Positions 53,500-62,122 of a stretch of 64,000 bases of DNA are shown here, one piece after another; positions within the stretch are counted from its first letter, which is position 1, and every line of letters begins with the position of its first letter. The DNA is from Orbus sasakiae (GTDB taxonomy: Bacteria > Pseudomonadota > Gammaproteobacteria > Enterobacterales > Orbaceae). The translations under genes were made by a program, and so were the position numbers. The stretch is taken from assembly GCF_039542345.1 (NCBI RefSeq), contig NZ_BAABHY010000001.1, forward strand, positions 310,001-374,000, read 5' to 3'. The notes under the pieces are model-generated. The model had not been told where the DNA came from and searched no databases. It worked only from the letters and a program-made list of their open reading frames with translations.

Positions 53500-56094
53500 T
53501 TAACCAACAACAATATTTAATAATTTACCCGGTACGTAAATGACTTTACGGATCGTCGTCCCTTCTAAATATTTTTGAATATTGACTTCTGATTTAGCGG
53601 TATCTGTAACAAATTGTTCTGTTGCATCTGCCGGTACGGTTAATTTAGCACGAACTTTACCGTTAATTTGTACCACAATCAGTTTTTCATCTTCGATCAT
53701 TGCCGACTCATCCGCTACAGGCCAAGTGGCATTATCAATATTGCTTTGATGTCCTAATGATTTCCACATCATAAAGCAGGCGTGCGGCATCATCGGGTAT
53801 AGAAGGCGAACAATGGCTTGTAAAGCCTCATCCATTAATGCGCGATCTTGCTCAGTCTCTTGTGGTGCTTTTTGTAAACGGTTCATAAACTCCATAACAG
53901 CGGCAATGGCAGTGTTAAAGGTTTGGCGACGACCTATATCATCACTCACTTTAGCAATTGTTTTATGTAATTCACGTCGTAATGTTTTTTGTTCATCGCT
54001 CAGTTGGTTCACTGCGAGGGTTGCAACGCTACCTTTTTCAGCATGCTCGTATACTAAACGCCACACGCGTTTAATAAAGCGATTTGCACCTTCTACACCA
54101 GACTCCTGCCATTCAAGTGTCATGTCTGCAGGCGACGCAAACATCATGAATAAACGAACCGTATCTGCACCATATTTTTCGACCATCTCTTGGGGATCAA
54201 TACCATTATTTTTAGACTTAGACATTTTGGTCATGCCAGCATGTACTAACTCTTGGCCAGTCTTGTCATACGCTTTTGTAATACGACCTTTATCATCTCG
54301 CTCAAGCGTAACTTCAGTTGGCGATATCCAAATACGTTCACCGGTTGATGATGTGTAGTAAAACGCATCAGCAAGTACCATGCCTTGGCAAAGTAAACGT
54401 TTTGCAGGTTCGCTTGATGTTACCATTCCAAAGTCGCGCATCAGTTTATGGAAAAAACGGAAATACAATAAGTGCATGATAGCGTGCTCAATACCACCAA
54501 CATATTGATCCACAGGTAACCAATAATTTGCAGCCTTTTCGTCTAACATGCCATCATTATAATGTGGGCATGTGTAACGTGCGTAGTACCATGAAGATTC
54601 CATAAATGTATCAAAGGTATCAGTCTCACGTAATGCAGGCATACCATTAACTGTGGTTTTTGCCCAGTTAGGATCAGCTTTAATTGGACTGGTAATACCA
54701 TTCATTTCAACATTTTCAGGTAAAATGACCGGCAGCTGATCTTCAGGGGTTGGCATCGTCGTACCATCTTCAAGTGTGACCATTGGAATTGGTGCACCCC
54801 AATAACGTTGGCGAGAAACGCCCCAATCGCGTAATCGATAATTGACTTTGCGCTCACCAATACCTAATGCAATTAATTTATTCGCAATAGCAGCAAAGGC
54901 TTGTTCAAAATCAAGACCATCAAATTCACCCGAGTTAAACAACTTACCATGGTCAGTATAAGCTTGTTCACTCAAATCTGGAGCATTATCATCTTTGTTT
55001 AAAATCACAGGTTTAATGTCTAGATGATATTTGGTGGCAAATTCATAGTCACGTTGGTCATGGCCAGGTACCGCCATAACAGCACCTGTTCCGTACTCAA
55101 TTAAAACGAAGTTTGCAATCCAAACGGGAATTTTTTGTTGCGTTAATGGATGAATGGCATAAAAACCAGTTGCAATACCTTTTTTCTCCATGGTGGCCAT
55201 GTCGGCTTCAGCGGTTTTGGTATTTTTACATTCAGCAATAAATTCAGTAATAGCTGGGTTATTTTGTGCAGCTAGCTGTGCAAGAGGATGCTCTGCTGCG
55301 ACGGATACAAAACTGACGCCCATTAAGGTATCTGGGCGTGTGGTATAAACACGTAGTTTATTTGAATAATTTTCAACGCTAAAATCAAATTCTACGCCTT
55401 CAGAGCGACCAATCCAATTTTTTTGCATGGTTTTAACTTGTTCTGGCCAGCTTTCTAGCGTATCTAAATCATCTAACAATTCTTGAGCATATTCAGTAAT
55501 TTTAATAAACCACTGCGGAATCTCTTTACGTTCAACAGGGGTATTACAACGCCAGCAACAGCCTTCAACCACTTGTTCATTAGCTAATACTGTCTGATCG
55601 GTCGGACACCAGTTAACTGCAGAGGTCTTTTTATACACTAACCCTTTTTCATACAGTTTGGTAAAAAACCATTGTTCCCATTTATAGTATTCTGGTTTAC
55701 AGGTGGTGACCTCTCGATCCCAATCATAGCCAAAACCTAATAGTTTTAATTGCTTTTTCATATAAGCAATATTTTCATAAGTCCACTTTGCTGGGGCTGT
55801 ATTATTTTTTACTGCCGCACCTTCTGCAGGTAAGCCAAATGCATCCCAACCAATGGGTTGTAACACATTTTTACCTTGCATACGTTGAAAACGAGAAATT
55901 GTGTCACCAATCGTATAGTTACGCACATGTCCAAGATGCAGTCGACCAGATGGATAGGGGAGCATAGATAAGCAGTAATATTTTGGCTTATTCGGATCTT
56001 CTTTGACATGAAATGTTTTATTATCTTGCCAGTATTGTTGAACCTGTGCTTCAATCTCATCAGGGCGATATTGTTCTTGCATATTTGTTGACAT
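53500..56094 (-). CDS. leuS: Leucyl-tRNA synthetase
   Basis: An 864-residue class I synthetase. The HIGH motif appears as LHLGH in PYPSGRLHLGHVRNY near residue 45, and the KMSKS motif as KMSKSKNNG near 620. Between them lies the CP1 editing domain with the threonine-rich TTRPDTLMGV near 250. A zinc-type cluster (CCWRCN) is near residue 178. Full length compared with 860 in E. coli. It is first in an operon with lptE, holA and nadD. Confidence 0.98.
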   Translation of the reverse strand: MSTNMQEQYRPDEIEAQVQQYWQDNKTFHVKEDPNKPKYYCLSMLPYPSGRLHLGHVRNYTIGDTISRFQRMQGKNVLQPIGWDAFGLPAEGAAVKNNTAPAKWTYENIAYMKKQLKLLGFGYDWDREVTTCKPEYYKWEQWFFTKLYEKGLVYKKTSAVNWCPTDQTVLANEQVVEGCCWRCNTPVERKEIPQWFIKITEYAQELLDDLDTLESWPEQVKTMQKNWIGRSEGVEFDFSVENYSNKLRVYTTRPDTLMGVSFVSVAAEHPLAQLAAQNNPAITEFIAECKNTKTAEADMATMEKKGIATGFYAIHPLTQQKIPVWIANFVLIEYGTGAVMAVPGHDQRDYEFATKYHLDIKPVILNKDDNAPDLSEQAYTDHGKLFNSGEFDGLDFEQAFAAIANKLIALGIGERKVNYRLRDWGVSRQRYWGAPIPMVTLEDGTTMPTPEDQLPVILPENVEMNGITSPIKADPNWAKTTVNGMPALRETDTFDTFMESSWYYARYTCPHYNDGMLDEKAANYWLPVDQYVGGIEHAIMHLLYFRFFHKLMRDFGMVTSSEPAKRLLCQGMVLADAFYYTSSTGERIWISPTEVTLERDDKGRITKAYDKTGQELVHAGMTKMSKSKNNGIDPQEMVEKYGADTVRLFMMFASPADMTLEWQESGVEGANRFIKRVWRLVYEHAEKGSVATLAVNQLSDEQKTLRRELHKTIAKVSDDIGRRQTFNTAIAAVMEFMNRLQKAPQETEQDRALMDEALQAIVRLLYPMMPHACFMMWKSLGHQSNIDNATWPVADESAMIEDEKLIVVQINGKVRAKLTVPADATEQFVTDTAKSEVNIQKYLEGTTIRKVIYVPGKLLNIVVG

Positions 56095-56482
56095 AGTTGG
56101 TCTGCGTCCTATTAACTATTTTTATACTTGTATTGTATATACAGCTGACTAAAAAAATGATCTGCTAATTGTATTGGTTATTGGCTTAAAATGAAATATC
56201 TGATTATGATTTTATTTAAAAAAGCTTGTAAATAGAAGCTTTTTAAGCAGTAATATTCAATCTCTACTTAAATTAACGTATTTTGGTGCGATAGTGCATG
56301 TTGTTAGGAATTTTTCCTATATGGTAAATCGCATTTTATGAAACGCATATAGGTATAAAGATAAGTAAAGCGATCAATGTATTACCAAATTTAATCAAAA
56401 CGCAAATTTTTATGACCTTACAATGTAAATGATATTATTTTAAATATTACCCATCTTTATAGTTAAGAATAGAGCAACTATC

Positions 56483-56781
56483 ATGATTATTGTTATTAAC
56501 AACCCTTATTTGCGTGTTTGATTTCCCCAAAATGGTCTATCAGCAATAATGATCTTGGGGTATAAAATAACAATATCAACATATTTTGCCCAAGTACGTT
56601 TACTTTTTGCGACTATAACTGCTAAGAATCATGCTTGGCATTATTAACAGAAAAAGCGTTTACATTAGCAAGAAACACAACTTTATCGAGATTTTACATT
56701 TTATTGATACCCATACTCATTATCACTTTTGTAGGTTGGTTGATAATAATGGTTATTAGTCCTCTGTTAAAAAGGGATTGA
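56483..56781 (+). pseudogene. Possible decayed small membrane-protein gene
   Basis: A frame from ATG 56483 runs 12 codons to a TGA at 56519, then stays open in the same frame to 56647 (TAA). A +1-type shift puts the next frame open from 56626 to 56781, ending in a strongly hydrophobic stretch (LLIPILIITFVGWLIIMVIS) followed by PLLKRD. The pieces could be one reading of about 100 codons broken by one stop and one shift. No family was recognised, and open frames of 40-50 codons are common in such DNA. Confidence 0.25.
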
Positions 56782-56905
56782 ATGATTGGATCATGTTGGG
56801 CCAAATTAAGATGGCTATTTTATTTATGGTTTTCAAAACGCATATAACATAAATATGATATTCATATTGTTTGGATAAAATATTACATTATTGTGATGAA
56901 AAAAG

Positions 56906-56933
56906 TTGCACTTTTTTTTAAAACGAGTATTTT
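56906..56933 (+). promoter_or_regulatory. Candidate ilv operon promoter
   Basis: TTGCAC (56906-56911) and TATTTT (56928-56933) at 16-bp spacing would start RNA about 50 bp before the leader peptide. The match is moderate (about 4 of 6 in each box). Confidence 0.35.
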
Positions 56934-56989
56934 TAATAGAAGTTTAAGCAAAATATTTAATACACATACAAGACATTTAATTTAATACT

Positions 56990-57070
56990 ATGAACTTATT
57001 TAATATCCGTATCGTCCTCATTAACATTATTAGCGTGGTCATTATTATGCCGACGCGGGGGCGCTATTGA
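56990..57070 (+). CDS. ilvL: ilv operon leader peptide (IlvL-like)
   Basis: A 26-codon ORF just before an attenuator, with 7 Ile, 3 Val and 2 Leu: these regulated amino acids fill 12 of the first 19 positions (6 to 19 is the dense run). This matches the composition rule for IlvL in enterobacteria, though the sequence differs from the E. coli peptide. It stops at 57068-57070, about 28 bp before the terminator. A good ribosome site is not visible. It has no other function than to pause the ribosome when charged tRNA-Ile or tRNA-Val is scarce. Confidence 0.8.
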   Translation: MNLFNIRIVLINIISVVIIMPTRGRY

Positions 57071-57128
57071 TTAAAAATGTCTTTATTGACGATTTAAAAC
57101 CCCCGCAAAATTGCAGGGGTTTTTTTTT
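57055..57128 (+). promoter_or_regulatory. ilv transcription attenuator: antiterminator and terminator stems
   Basis: Terminator: AACCCCCGCA (57098-57107) pairs with TGCAGGGGTT (57112-57121) with one C-A mismatch, and a 9-T run to 57128. Antiterminator: GCGGGGG (57055-57061, codons 22-24 of the leader peptide) pairs exactly with CCCCCGC (57100-57106), which is the left arm of the terminator. The stop codon is 7 nt after the antiterminator arm, so a ribosome that reaches it would mask that arm and allow termination. No 1:2 protector stem was found by eye. Confidence 0.8.
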
Positions 57129-57163
57129 ATTAATCGATAATAAATAATAAAAAGGGGTAGGTA

Positions 57164-58870
57164 ATGACCAACGGCGCTCAATGGATAGTTAAGTCATTAA
57201 AACAACATGGAGTTAAAACCGTCTTTGGGTATCCTGGTGGACAGATTATGCCACTGTATGATGCATTATATGATGGTGGCGTAGAACACGTATTATGCCG
57301 TCATGAACAGGGTGCGGCAATGGCAGCAATAGGCTACGCACGTTCAACAGGCAAGCCTGGCGTTTGTATTGCGACATCAGGTCCAGGTGCGACGAATTTA
57401 ATCACGGGTTTAGCTGATGCGTTAGTGGATTCAGTGCCTGTTATTGCAATTACCGGTCAAGTTCCTCGTCCATTAATCGGTACAGACGCGTTTCAAGAAG
57501 TTGATATGTTGGGTATGTCACTGGCCTGCACAAAGCATAGTTTTTTGGTTGATGATCCAGCAGCACTGCCCGATATTATCGAACAGGCATTTTTAATTGC
57601 CAGTTCGGGTAGACCTGGGCCAGTATTGATTGATGTTCCTAAGGATATCCAATTAAGTTGCGCTGATTTTGAACATTACTTAACGTGTTCATCTTATTAT
57701 CAACCGTCACCAGATACTGCATACACTCCAATTTCATCCTCCTTTTCACCCATCACAGAACAAGACATACAAACGGCCAAATCCATGATAAAACAGGCTC
57801 AAAAGCCAATGCTTTATATTGGTGGCGGTGTATTGATGTCCGATGCCGTTAATCAATTACGTGATTTTGTTGCCAAAACAGCAATACCGTCTGTTGCGAC
57901 GCTAAAAGGATTAGGTGCGTTGGATATCAATGATCCCCATTATTTAGGATTAATCGGTATGCACGGTTTTAAATCTGCTAATTTAGCTGTACAACAATGT
58001 GATTTATTAATTGCTATCGGTGTGAGATTTGATGATCGTGTAACGGGTAATTTAAATCAATTTGCGACACATGCCAAAGTGATCCATATTGATATCGATC
58101 CTGCAGAATTGGGCAAATTAAAACAAGCTCATGTTGCTATTGCAGCTGACGCCAAAACAGTATTACCACAACTTAGTCAAAGCATTAATATTAAACCATG
58201 GCAGCAACATATTTTATCGTTAAAGTCAGAATACCCAGCGCGTTATGATCATCCTGGACAAGCGATATATGCACCTTTATTACTCAAACAATTATCAGAT
58301 AAAATCTTAGCTAATCAACAAACGCAAACAATTGTAACCACTGATGTCGGGCAGCACCAAATGTGGGCTGCACAGCATATGTTATTTGAAAAACCTAATT
58401 CGTTCATTAGCTCATGCGGTCTGGGCACAATGGGATTTGGTTTACCTGCCGCGATTGGCGCCCAAATTGCAAGACCAGAAGATTGTGTTATTTGTATCTC
58501 AGGTGATGGTTCAATCATGATGAATATTCAAGAACTCGGGACAATAAAACGGAAAAATTTACCAGTTAAAATAGTATTAATTGATAATTCTCGTTTAGGA
58601 ATGGTTCGTCAATGGCAGCAGCTGTTTTTTAATGAACGTTACAGTGAAACCAATCTTTCTGATAATCCCGATTTTCTTGTTTTAGCGAGTGCCTTTAATA
58701 TACCGGGAGTGACGATTACAACCAAAGATCAAGTATTGCCAGCATTAGATCAAATGTTATCGAGTCCAGGGGCATTTTTATTGCATGTTCAAATTGATGC
58801 AATGGAAAATGTGTGGCCACTTGTTCCGCCAGGAGCCGCTAATCACGATATGCTTGAGTCAATGGAATAA
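57164..58870 (+). CDS. ilvG: Acetolactate synthase isozyme II large subunit IlvG
   Basis: A 568-residue thiamine-diphosphate enzyme, full length and unbroken (unlike the frameshifted E. coli K-12 copy). The catalytic Glu is in CRHEQGAAMA near residue 47, and the ThDP/Mg motif is GDGSIMMN to DNSRLGMVRQWQ (about 446-485). It condenses pyruvate with itself or 2-oxobutyrate. It has a longer linker around residues 175-205 (Ser/Thr/Pro-rich) than the 548-residue E. coli protein. AGGGG at 57153-57157 lies six bases before the ATG. Confidence 0.96.
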   Translation: MTNGAQWIVKSLKQHGVKTVFGYPGGQIMPLYDALYDGGVEHVLCRHEQGAAMAAIGYARSTGKPGVCIATSGPGATNLITGLADALVDSVPVIAITGQVPRPLIGTDAFQEVDMLGMSLACTKHSFLVDDPAALPDIIEQAFLIASSGRPGPVLIDVPKDIQLSCADFEHYLTCSSYYQPSPDTAYTPISSSFSPITEQDIQTAKSMIKQAQKPMLYIGGGVLMSDAVNQLRDFVAKTAIPSVATLKGLGALDINDPHYLGLIGMHGFKSANLAVQQCDLLIAIGVRFDDRVTGNLNQFATHAKVIHIDIDPAELGKLKQAHVAIAADAKTVLPQLSQSINIKPWQQHILSLKSEYPARYDHPGQAIYAPLLLKQLSDKILANQQTQTIVTTDVGQHQMWAAQHMLFEKPNSFISSCGLGTMGFGLPAAIGAQIARPEDCVICISGDGSIMMNIQELGTIKRKNLPVKIVLIDNSRLGMVRQWQQLFFNERYSETNLSDNPDFLVLASAFNIPGVTITTKDQVLPALDQMLSSPGAFLLHVQIDAMENVWPLVPPGAANHDMLESME

Positions 58871-58883
58871 TCAGGAGTGTACG

Positions 58884-59108
58884 ATGGAAAATTATCAATT
58901 AGTCATTAAAGCCCATAACCGACCGGGTTCATTAGAACGAATTTTAAGAGTGATTCGCCATCGTGGCGGTATTATCGTAAAAATGGATATGCAAGTTGAG
59001 TCAGCTGCATTTTTTTCTGCTAGATTTGATCTTGCAAATAGTAAAGCGAAGCAACAAATTTCTGATCAGTTAAAAAAGTTAGTCGATATTGTGACCGTTA
59101 ATGAATAA
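58884..59108 (+). CDS. ilvM: Acetolactate synthase II regulatory subunit IlvM
   Basis: A 74-residue ACT-domain protein, shorter at its C-terminus than E. coli IlvM (87). It shares the N-terminal RPGSLERILRVIRHRGG motif (residues 13-29). ATG 58884 with AGGAG at 58873-58877 (six bases) is preferred; a longer frame opening at 58785 inside ilvG is an artefact. It sits 13 bp after ilvG and needs IlvG for activity. The gap to ilvE is 55 bp. Confidence 0.93.
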   Translation: MENYQLVIKAHNRPGSLERILRVIRHRGGIIVKMDMQVESAAFFSARFDLANSKAKQQISDQLKKLVDIVTVNE

Positions 59109-59163
59109 CGGCTGAAGTTATTAATTTAATGAATTATATTTAAAAATTTAGAGGAATATCAAA

Positions 59164-60093
59164 ATGGCAACAACTGCAAAATCCGATTATATTTGGTTCA
59201 ATGGCGAAATGGTAAAATGGGCAGAAGCAAAAGTTCACGTTATGTCACATGCACTCCATTATGGCACATCTGTCTTTGAAGGTGTTCGCTGTTATGATAC
59301 TCATAAAGGTCCTGCTGTTTTCCGTCATCGTGAACATATGCAACGTTTGCATGATTCTGCAAAAATTTATCGTATGCCAGTTGAATATTCCGTTGATCAA
59401 TTAATGGCCGCTACCCGAGAAACATTACTGAAAAATAATTTAAAAAGTGCCTATATTCGACCATTAGTTTTTGTTGGGGACGTTGGTATGGGCGTTAATC
59501 CTCCAGCAGGTTATAAAACCGATGTCATCATCGCTGCATTTCCTTGGGGGGCATACCTTGGCGCTGAAGCATTAGAACAAGGTATTGATGCCATGGTTTC
59601 TTCATGGAATCGATCCGCGCCAAATACGATTCCAACTGCCGCTAAAGCCGGTGGTAACTATTTATCGTCATTATTGGTGGGGAGTGAAGCCCGTCGTCAT
59701 GGTTATCAAGAAGGGATCGCTTTGGATGTACATGGCTATGTATCTGAAGGTGCGGGTGAAAATATTTTTATTGTTAAAAATGGTATTTTATTTACACCGA
59801 CCCTGACTTCAGCTGCATTGCCAGGGATAACACGAGATGCTATTTTAACCCTAGCTAAAGATTTAGGTATTGAAATTCGTGAACAAACGTTATCGCGTGA
59901 ATCACTTTACCTTGCTGATGAAGTCTTTATGACCGGTACAGCAGCTGAAATTACACCAGTAAGAAGCGTGGATGGCATTCAAGTGGGCATTGGTCGTTGC
60001 GGTGATATCACCAAACAGATTCAACAAGCCTTCTTTGGTTTATTTAATGGCCAAACCGAAGACAAATATCATTGGCTTGATCTCGTTAAATAG
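59164..60093 (+). CDS. ilvE: Branched-chain amino-acid aminotransferase IlvE
   Basis: A 309-residue fold-type IV PLP enzyme, identical in length to E. coli IlvE. The Schiff-base lysine is K161 in PTAAKAGGNYLSS. HALHYGTSVFEGVR near residue 29 and LDVHGYVSEGAGENIF near 190 form the substrate and cofactor pocket. It makes Leu, Ile and Val from 2-oxo acids. An AGGAAT ribosome site precedes the ATG. A structured 177-bp gap follows before ilvD. Confidence 0.97.
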   Translation: MATTAKSDYIWFNGEMVKWAEAKVHVMSHALHYGTSVFEGVRCYDTHKGPAVFRHREHMQRLHDSAKIYRMPVEYSVDQLMAATRETLLKNNLKSAYIRPLVFVGDVGMGVNPPAGYKTDVIIAAFPWGAYLGAEALEQGIDAMVSSWNRSAPNTIPTAAKAGGNYLSSLLVGSEARRHGYQEGIALDVHGYVSEGAGENIFIVKNGILFTPTLTSAALPGITRDAILTLAKDLGIEIREQTLSRESLYLADEVFMTGTAAEITPVRSVDGIQVGIGRCGDITKQIQQAFFGLFNGQTEDKYHWLDLVK

Positions 60094-60117
60094 CGATATT
60101 TATCATTACTAAAAATG

Positions 60118-60239
60118 TAGTATGGTCACCTTTAATGCAGGAATGACATAAATAAAATGCTGTAAATAAGTGACATACTATTTTGAGCCATAAGCTCAAT
60201 CTAAAACTGCAAAACAAAGAAAATTAAGTATATACTTAA
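60118..60239. other. Structured ilvE-ilvD spacer: nested inverted repeats
   Basis: Three elements lie in this 177-bp gap: TAGTATGGTCAC (60118-60129) nearly complementary to GTGACATACTA (60170-60180) across 40 nt; a 6-bp stem TTGAGC (60183-60188) with GCTCAA (60194-60199); and a perfect 16-bp palindrome TTAAGTATATACTTAA (60224-60239). None has a T-tract. They could be mRNA folding, an operator for an ilvD promoter, or processing sites. Confidence 0.45.
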
Positions 60240-60270
60240 CACATTATTTTAAAAAGAATTGGGAGCATTT

Positions 60271-62121
60271 ATGCCGAAGTATCGTTCAGCAACATCCGTA
60301 GAAGGCCGTAATATGGCAGGTGCACGTGCATTATGGCGTGCGACAGGCGTAAAAAATGAAGATTTTGGTAAGCCAATTATTGCGGTAGTCAACTCATTTA
60401 CACAATTTGTACCTGGCCATGTTCATTTAAAAGATATTGGTCAATTAGTGGTTAAACACATTGAGGCGGCAGGCGGGATTGCGAAAGAATTTAATACTAT
60501 CGCGGTGGATGATGGCATCGCTATGGGGCATGGTGGGATGCTATATTCATTGCCATCGCGCGAATTAATCGCCGATTCAGTGGAATATATGGTCAATGCT
60601 CACTGTGCTGATGCGATGATCTGTATTTCAAACTGTGACAAAATTACACCAGGTATGCTAATGGCAGCTCTGAGAATTAATATTCCAGTGATTTTTGTCT
60701 CGGGTGGCCCAATGGAAGCAGGTAAAACCAAATTATCGGATCAGATTATAAAATTAGATCTTATTGATGCGATGATTCAAAGTGCCGATCCAACTGTTTC
60801 TGATAGTGTTAGTCAACAAATTGAAGAATCTGCTTGCCCAACTTGTGGTTCTTGTTCGGGGATGTTTACAGCTAACTCAATGAACTGCTTAGCTGAGGCA
60901 TTAGGTTTGGCATTACCAGGAAATGGTTCATTAGTTGCAACTCATAAACAACGCGAACAGCTATTTATTGATGCCGCTAAACACATTGTTACCATCACTA
61001 AACGTTATTATGAACAAGATGATGCATCGGTTTTACCTCGAGCGGTGGCAACTAAAGCGGCCTATGAAAATGCGATGTCACTTGATATCGCGATGGGGGG
61101 ATCAACAAATACAGTATTGCACCTACTCGCGACTGCGCAAGAAGGTGAAATTGACTTTACTATGGCTGATATCGATCGTTTATCACGCAAAGTTCCCCAT
61201 TTATGTAAAGTCGCGCCAAGTTCACAACTTTACCATATGGAAGATGTTCATCGAGCTGGTGGTGTGATTGGTATTATGGCTGAGCTTGATCGTGCCGGAT
61301 TACTTAATCGTAATGTAAAAAATGTATTAGGTTTGAGCCTTGAACAAACTTTTGCCAAATATGACATTATGCAAACCCAAGATGAAAAAGTTAAAAAAAT
61401 GTACCGTAGTGGGCCAGCAGGTATTCGTACGACGAAAGCATTTTCACAAGACTGCTATTGGGATTCATTAGATGATGACCGCCAAAATGGTTGTATTCGT
61501 ACTAAAGAACATGCTTATAGTCAAGATGGTGGACTTGCAACACTATACGGGAATATTGCAATTGATGGCGCAATAGTCAAAACAGCGGGTGTGGCTGCTG
61601 AAAACCTTGTTTTCAGAGGGCCAGCTAAAGTTTACGAAAGCCAAGAAGATGCCGTTGAGGCTATTTTAGGTGGTAAAGTTGTTGCAGGTGATGTGGTCGT
61701 TATTATTTATGAAGGTCCGAAAGGTGGGCCGGGTATGCAGGAAATGTTGTATCCAACGACCTATTTAAAATCAATGGGATTAGGTAAAAAATGTGCATTA
61801 ATTACTGATGGACGATTCTCTGGAGGTTCGTCAGGGCTTTCAATTGGTCACATTTCACCTGAAGCTGCTAACGGTGGTGTGATTGGTTTAGTTAAAGATG
61901 GTGACATTATCGATATTGATATTCCAAACCGTAAACTAGTATTAGATTTATCTGAATCTGAGATTGAAATGCGCCGTGTTGAACAAGCATCACGCGGTGA
62001 TCAAGCTTGGAAACCTCGTAACCGTAAACGCCAAGTCTCATTTGCGTTAAAAGCATATGCAAGCTTAGCAACCAGTGCCGATAAAGGTGCGGTACGTGAT
62101 AAAAGTAAACTAGGTGGCTAA
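60271..62121 (+). CDS. ilvD: Dihydroxy-acid dehydratase IlvD
   Basis: A 616-residue Fe-S dehydratase, exactly the E. coli length. Iron-sulfur cysteines lie in SNCDKITPG (near residue 120) and ACPTCGSCSGMFTANSMNCL (near 193-212). The C-terminal domain carries DGRFSGGSSGLSIGH near 517. It dehydrates dihydroxy acids to 2-oxo acids. ATG 60271 with GGGAG at 60261-60265 is used; TTG 60259 would add four residues. Its stop precedes the ilvA start by 1-2 bp. Confidence 0.97.
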   Translation: MPKYRSATSVEGRNMAGARALWRATGVKNEDFGKPIIAVVNSFTQFVPGHVHLKDIGQLVVKHIEAAGGIAKEFNTIAVDDGIAMGHGGMLYSLPSRELIADSVEYMVNAHCADAMICISNCDKITPGMLMAALRINIPVIFVSGGPMEAGKTKLSDQIIKLDLIDAMIQSADPTVSDSVSQQIEESACPTCGSCSGMFTANSMNCLAEALGLALPGNGSLVATHKQREQLFIDAAKHIVTITKRYYEQDDASVLPRAVATKAAYENAMSLDIAMGGSTNTVLHLLATAQEGEIDFTMADIDRLSRKVPHLCKVAPSSQLYHMEDVHRAGGVIGIMAELDRAGLLNRNVKNVLGLSLEQTFAKYDIMQTQDEKVKKMYRSGPAGIRTTKAFSQDCYWDSLDDDRQNGCIRTKEHAYSQDGGLATLYGNIAIDGAIVKTAGVAAENLVFRGPAKVYESQEDAVEAILGGKVVAGDVVVIIYEGPKGGPGMQEMLYPTTYLKSMGLGKKCALITDGRFSGGSSGLSIGHISPEAANGGVIGLVKDGDIIDIDIPNRKLVLDLSESEIEMRRVEQASRGDQAWKPRNRKRQVSFALKAYASLATSADKGAVRDKSKLGG

Positions 62122-62122
62122 T

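Larger units (their letters stand above)
56095..56989. other. 895-bp region without confident genes between leuS and the ilv leader
   Basis: Contains the divergent control regions of leuS and ilv. Seen here are a 9-bp stem on both strands (56219-56244, arm AAAAAGCTT; on the minus strand it is followed by a T-run), an 8-bp inverted repeat (CCTATATG 56316-56323 with CATATAGG 56346-56353), a possible gene remnant at about 56483-56781, and a possible ilv promoter at 56906-56933. Confidence 0.55.

Noticed and set aside
53813..54358. A 181-codon open frame on the + strand inside leuS
   Set aside because: It is antisense to the conserved leuS coding sequence and its product has no recognisable composition or family pattern; it is a shadow of the real gene.
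56219..56244. Hairpin with T-run on the minus strand as a leuS attenuator
   Set aside because: I found no leader peptide rich in Leu upstream on the minus strand and no alternative pairing partner, so it remains an unassigned stem.
57164..58870. K-12-like frameshift in ilvG
   Set aside because: The frame is continuous from ATG to stop with all conserved motifs, so isozyme II should be functional.
60935..61267. A 110-codon frame in another phase inside ilvD
   Set aside because: ilvD is intact in its own frame over this stretch, so no second gene is needed.
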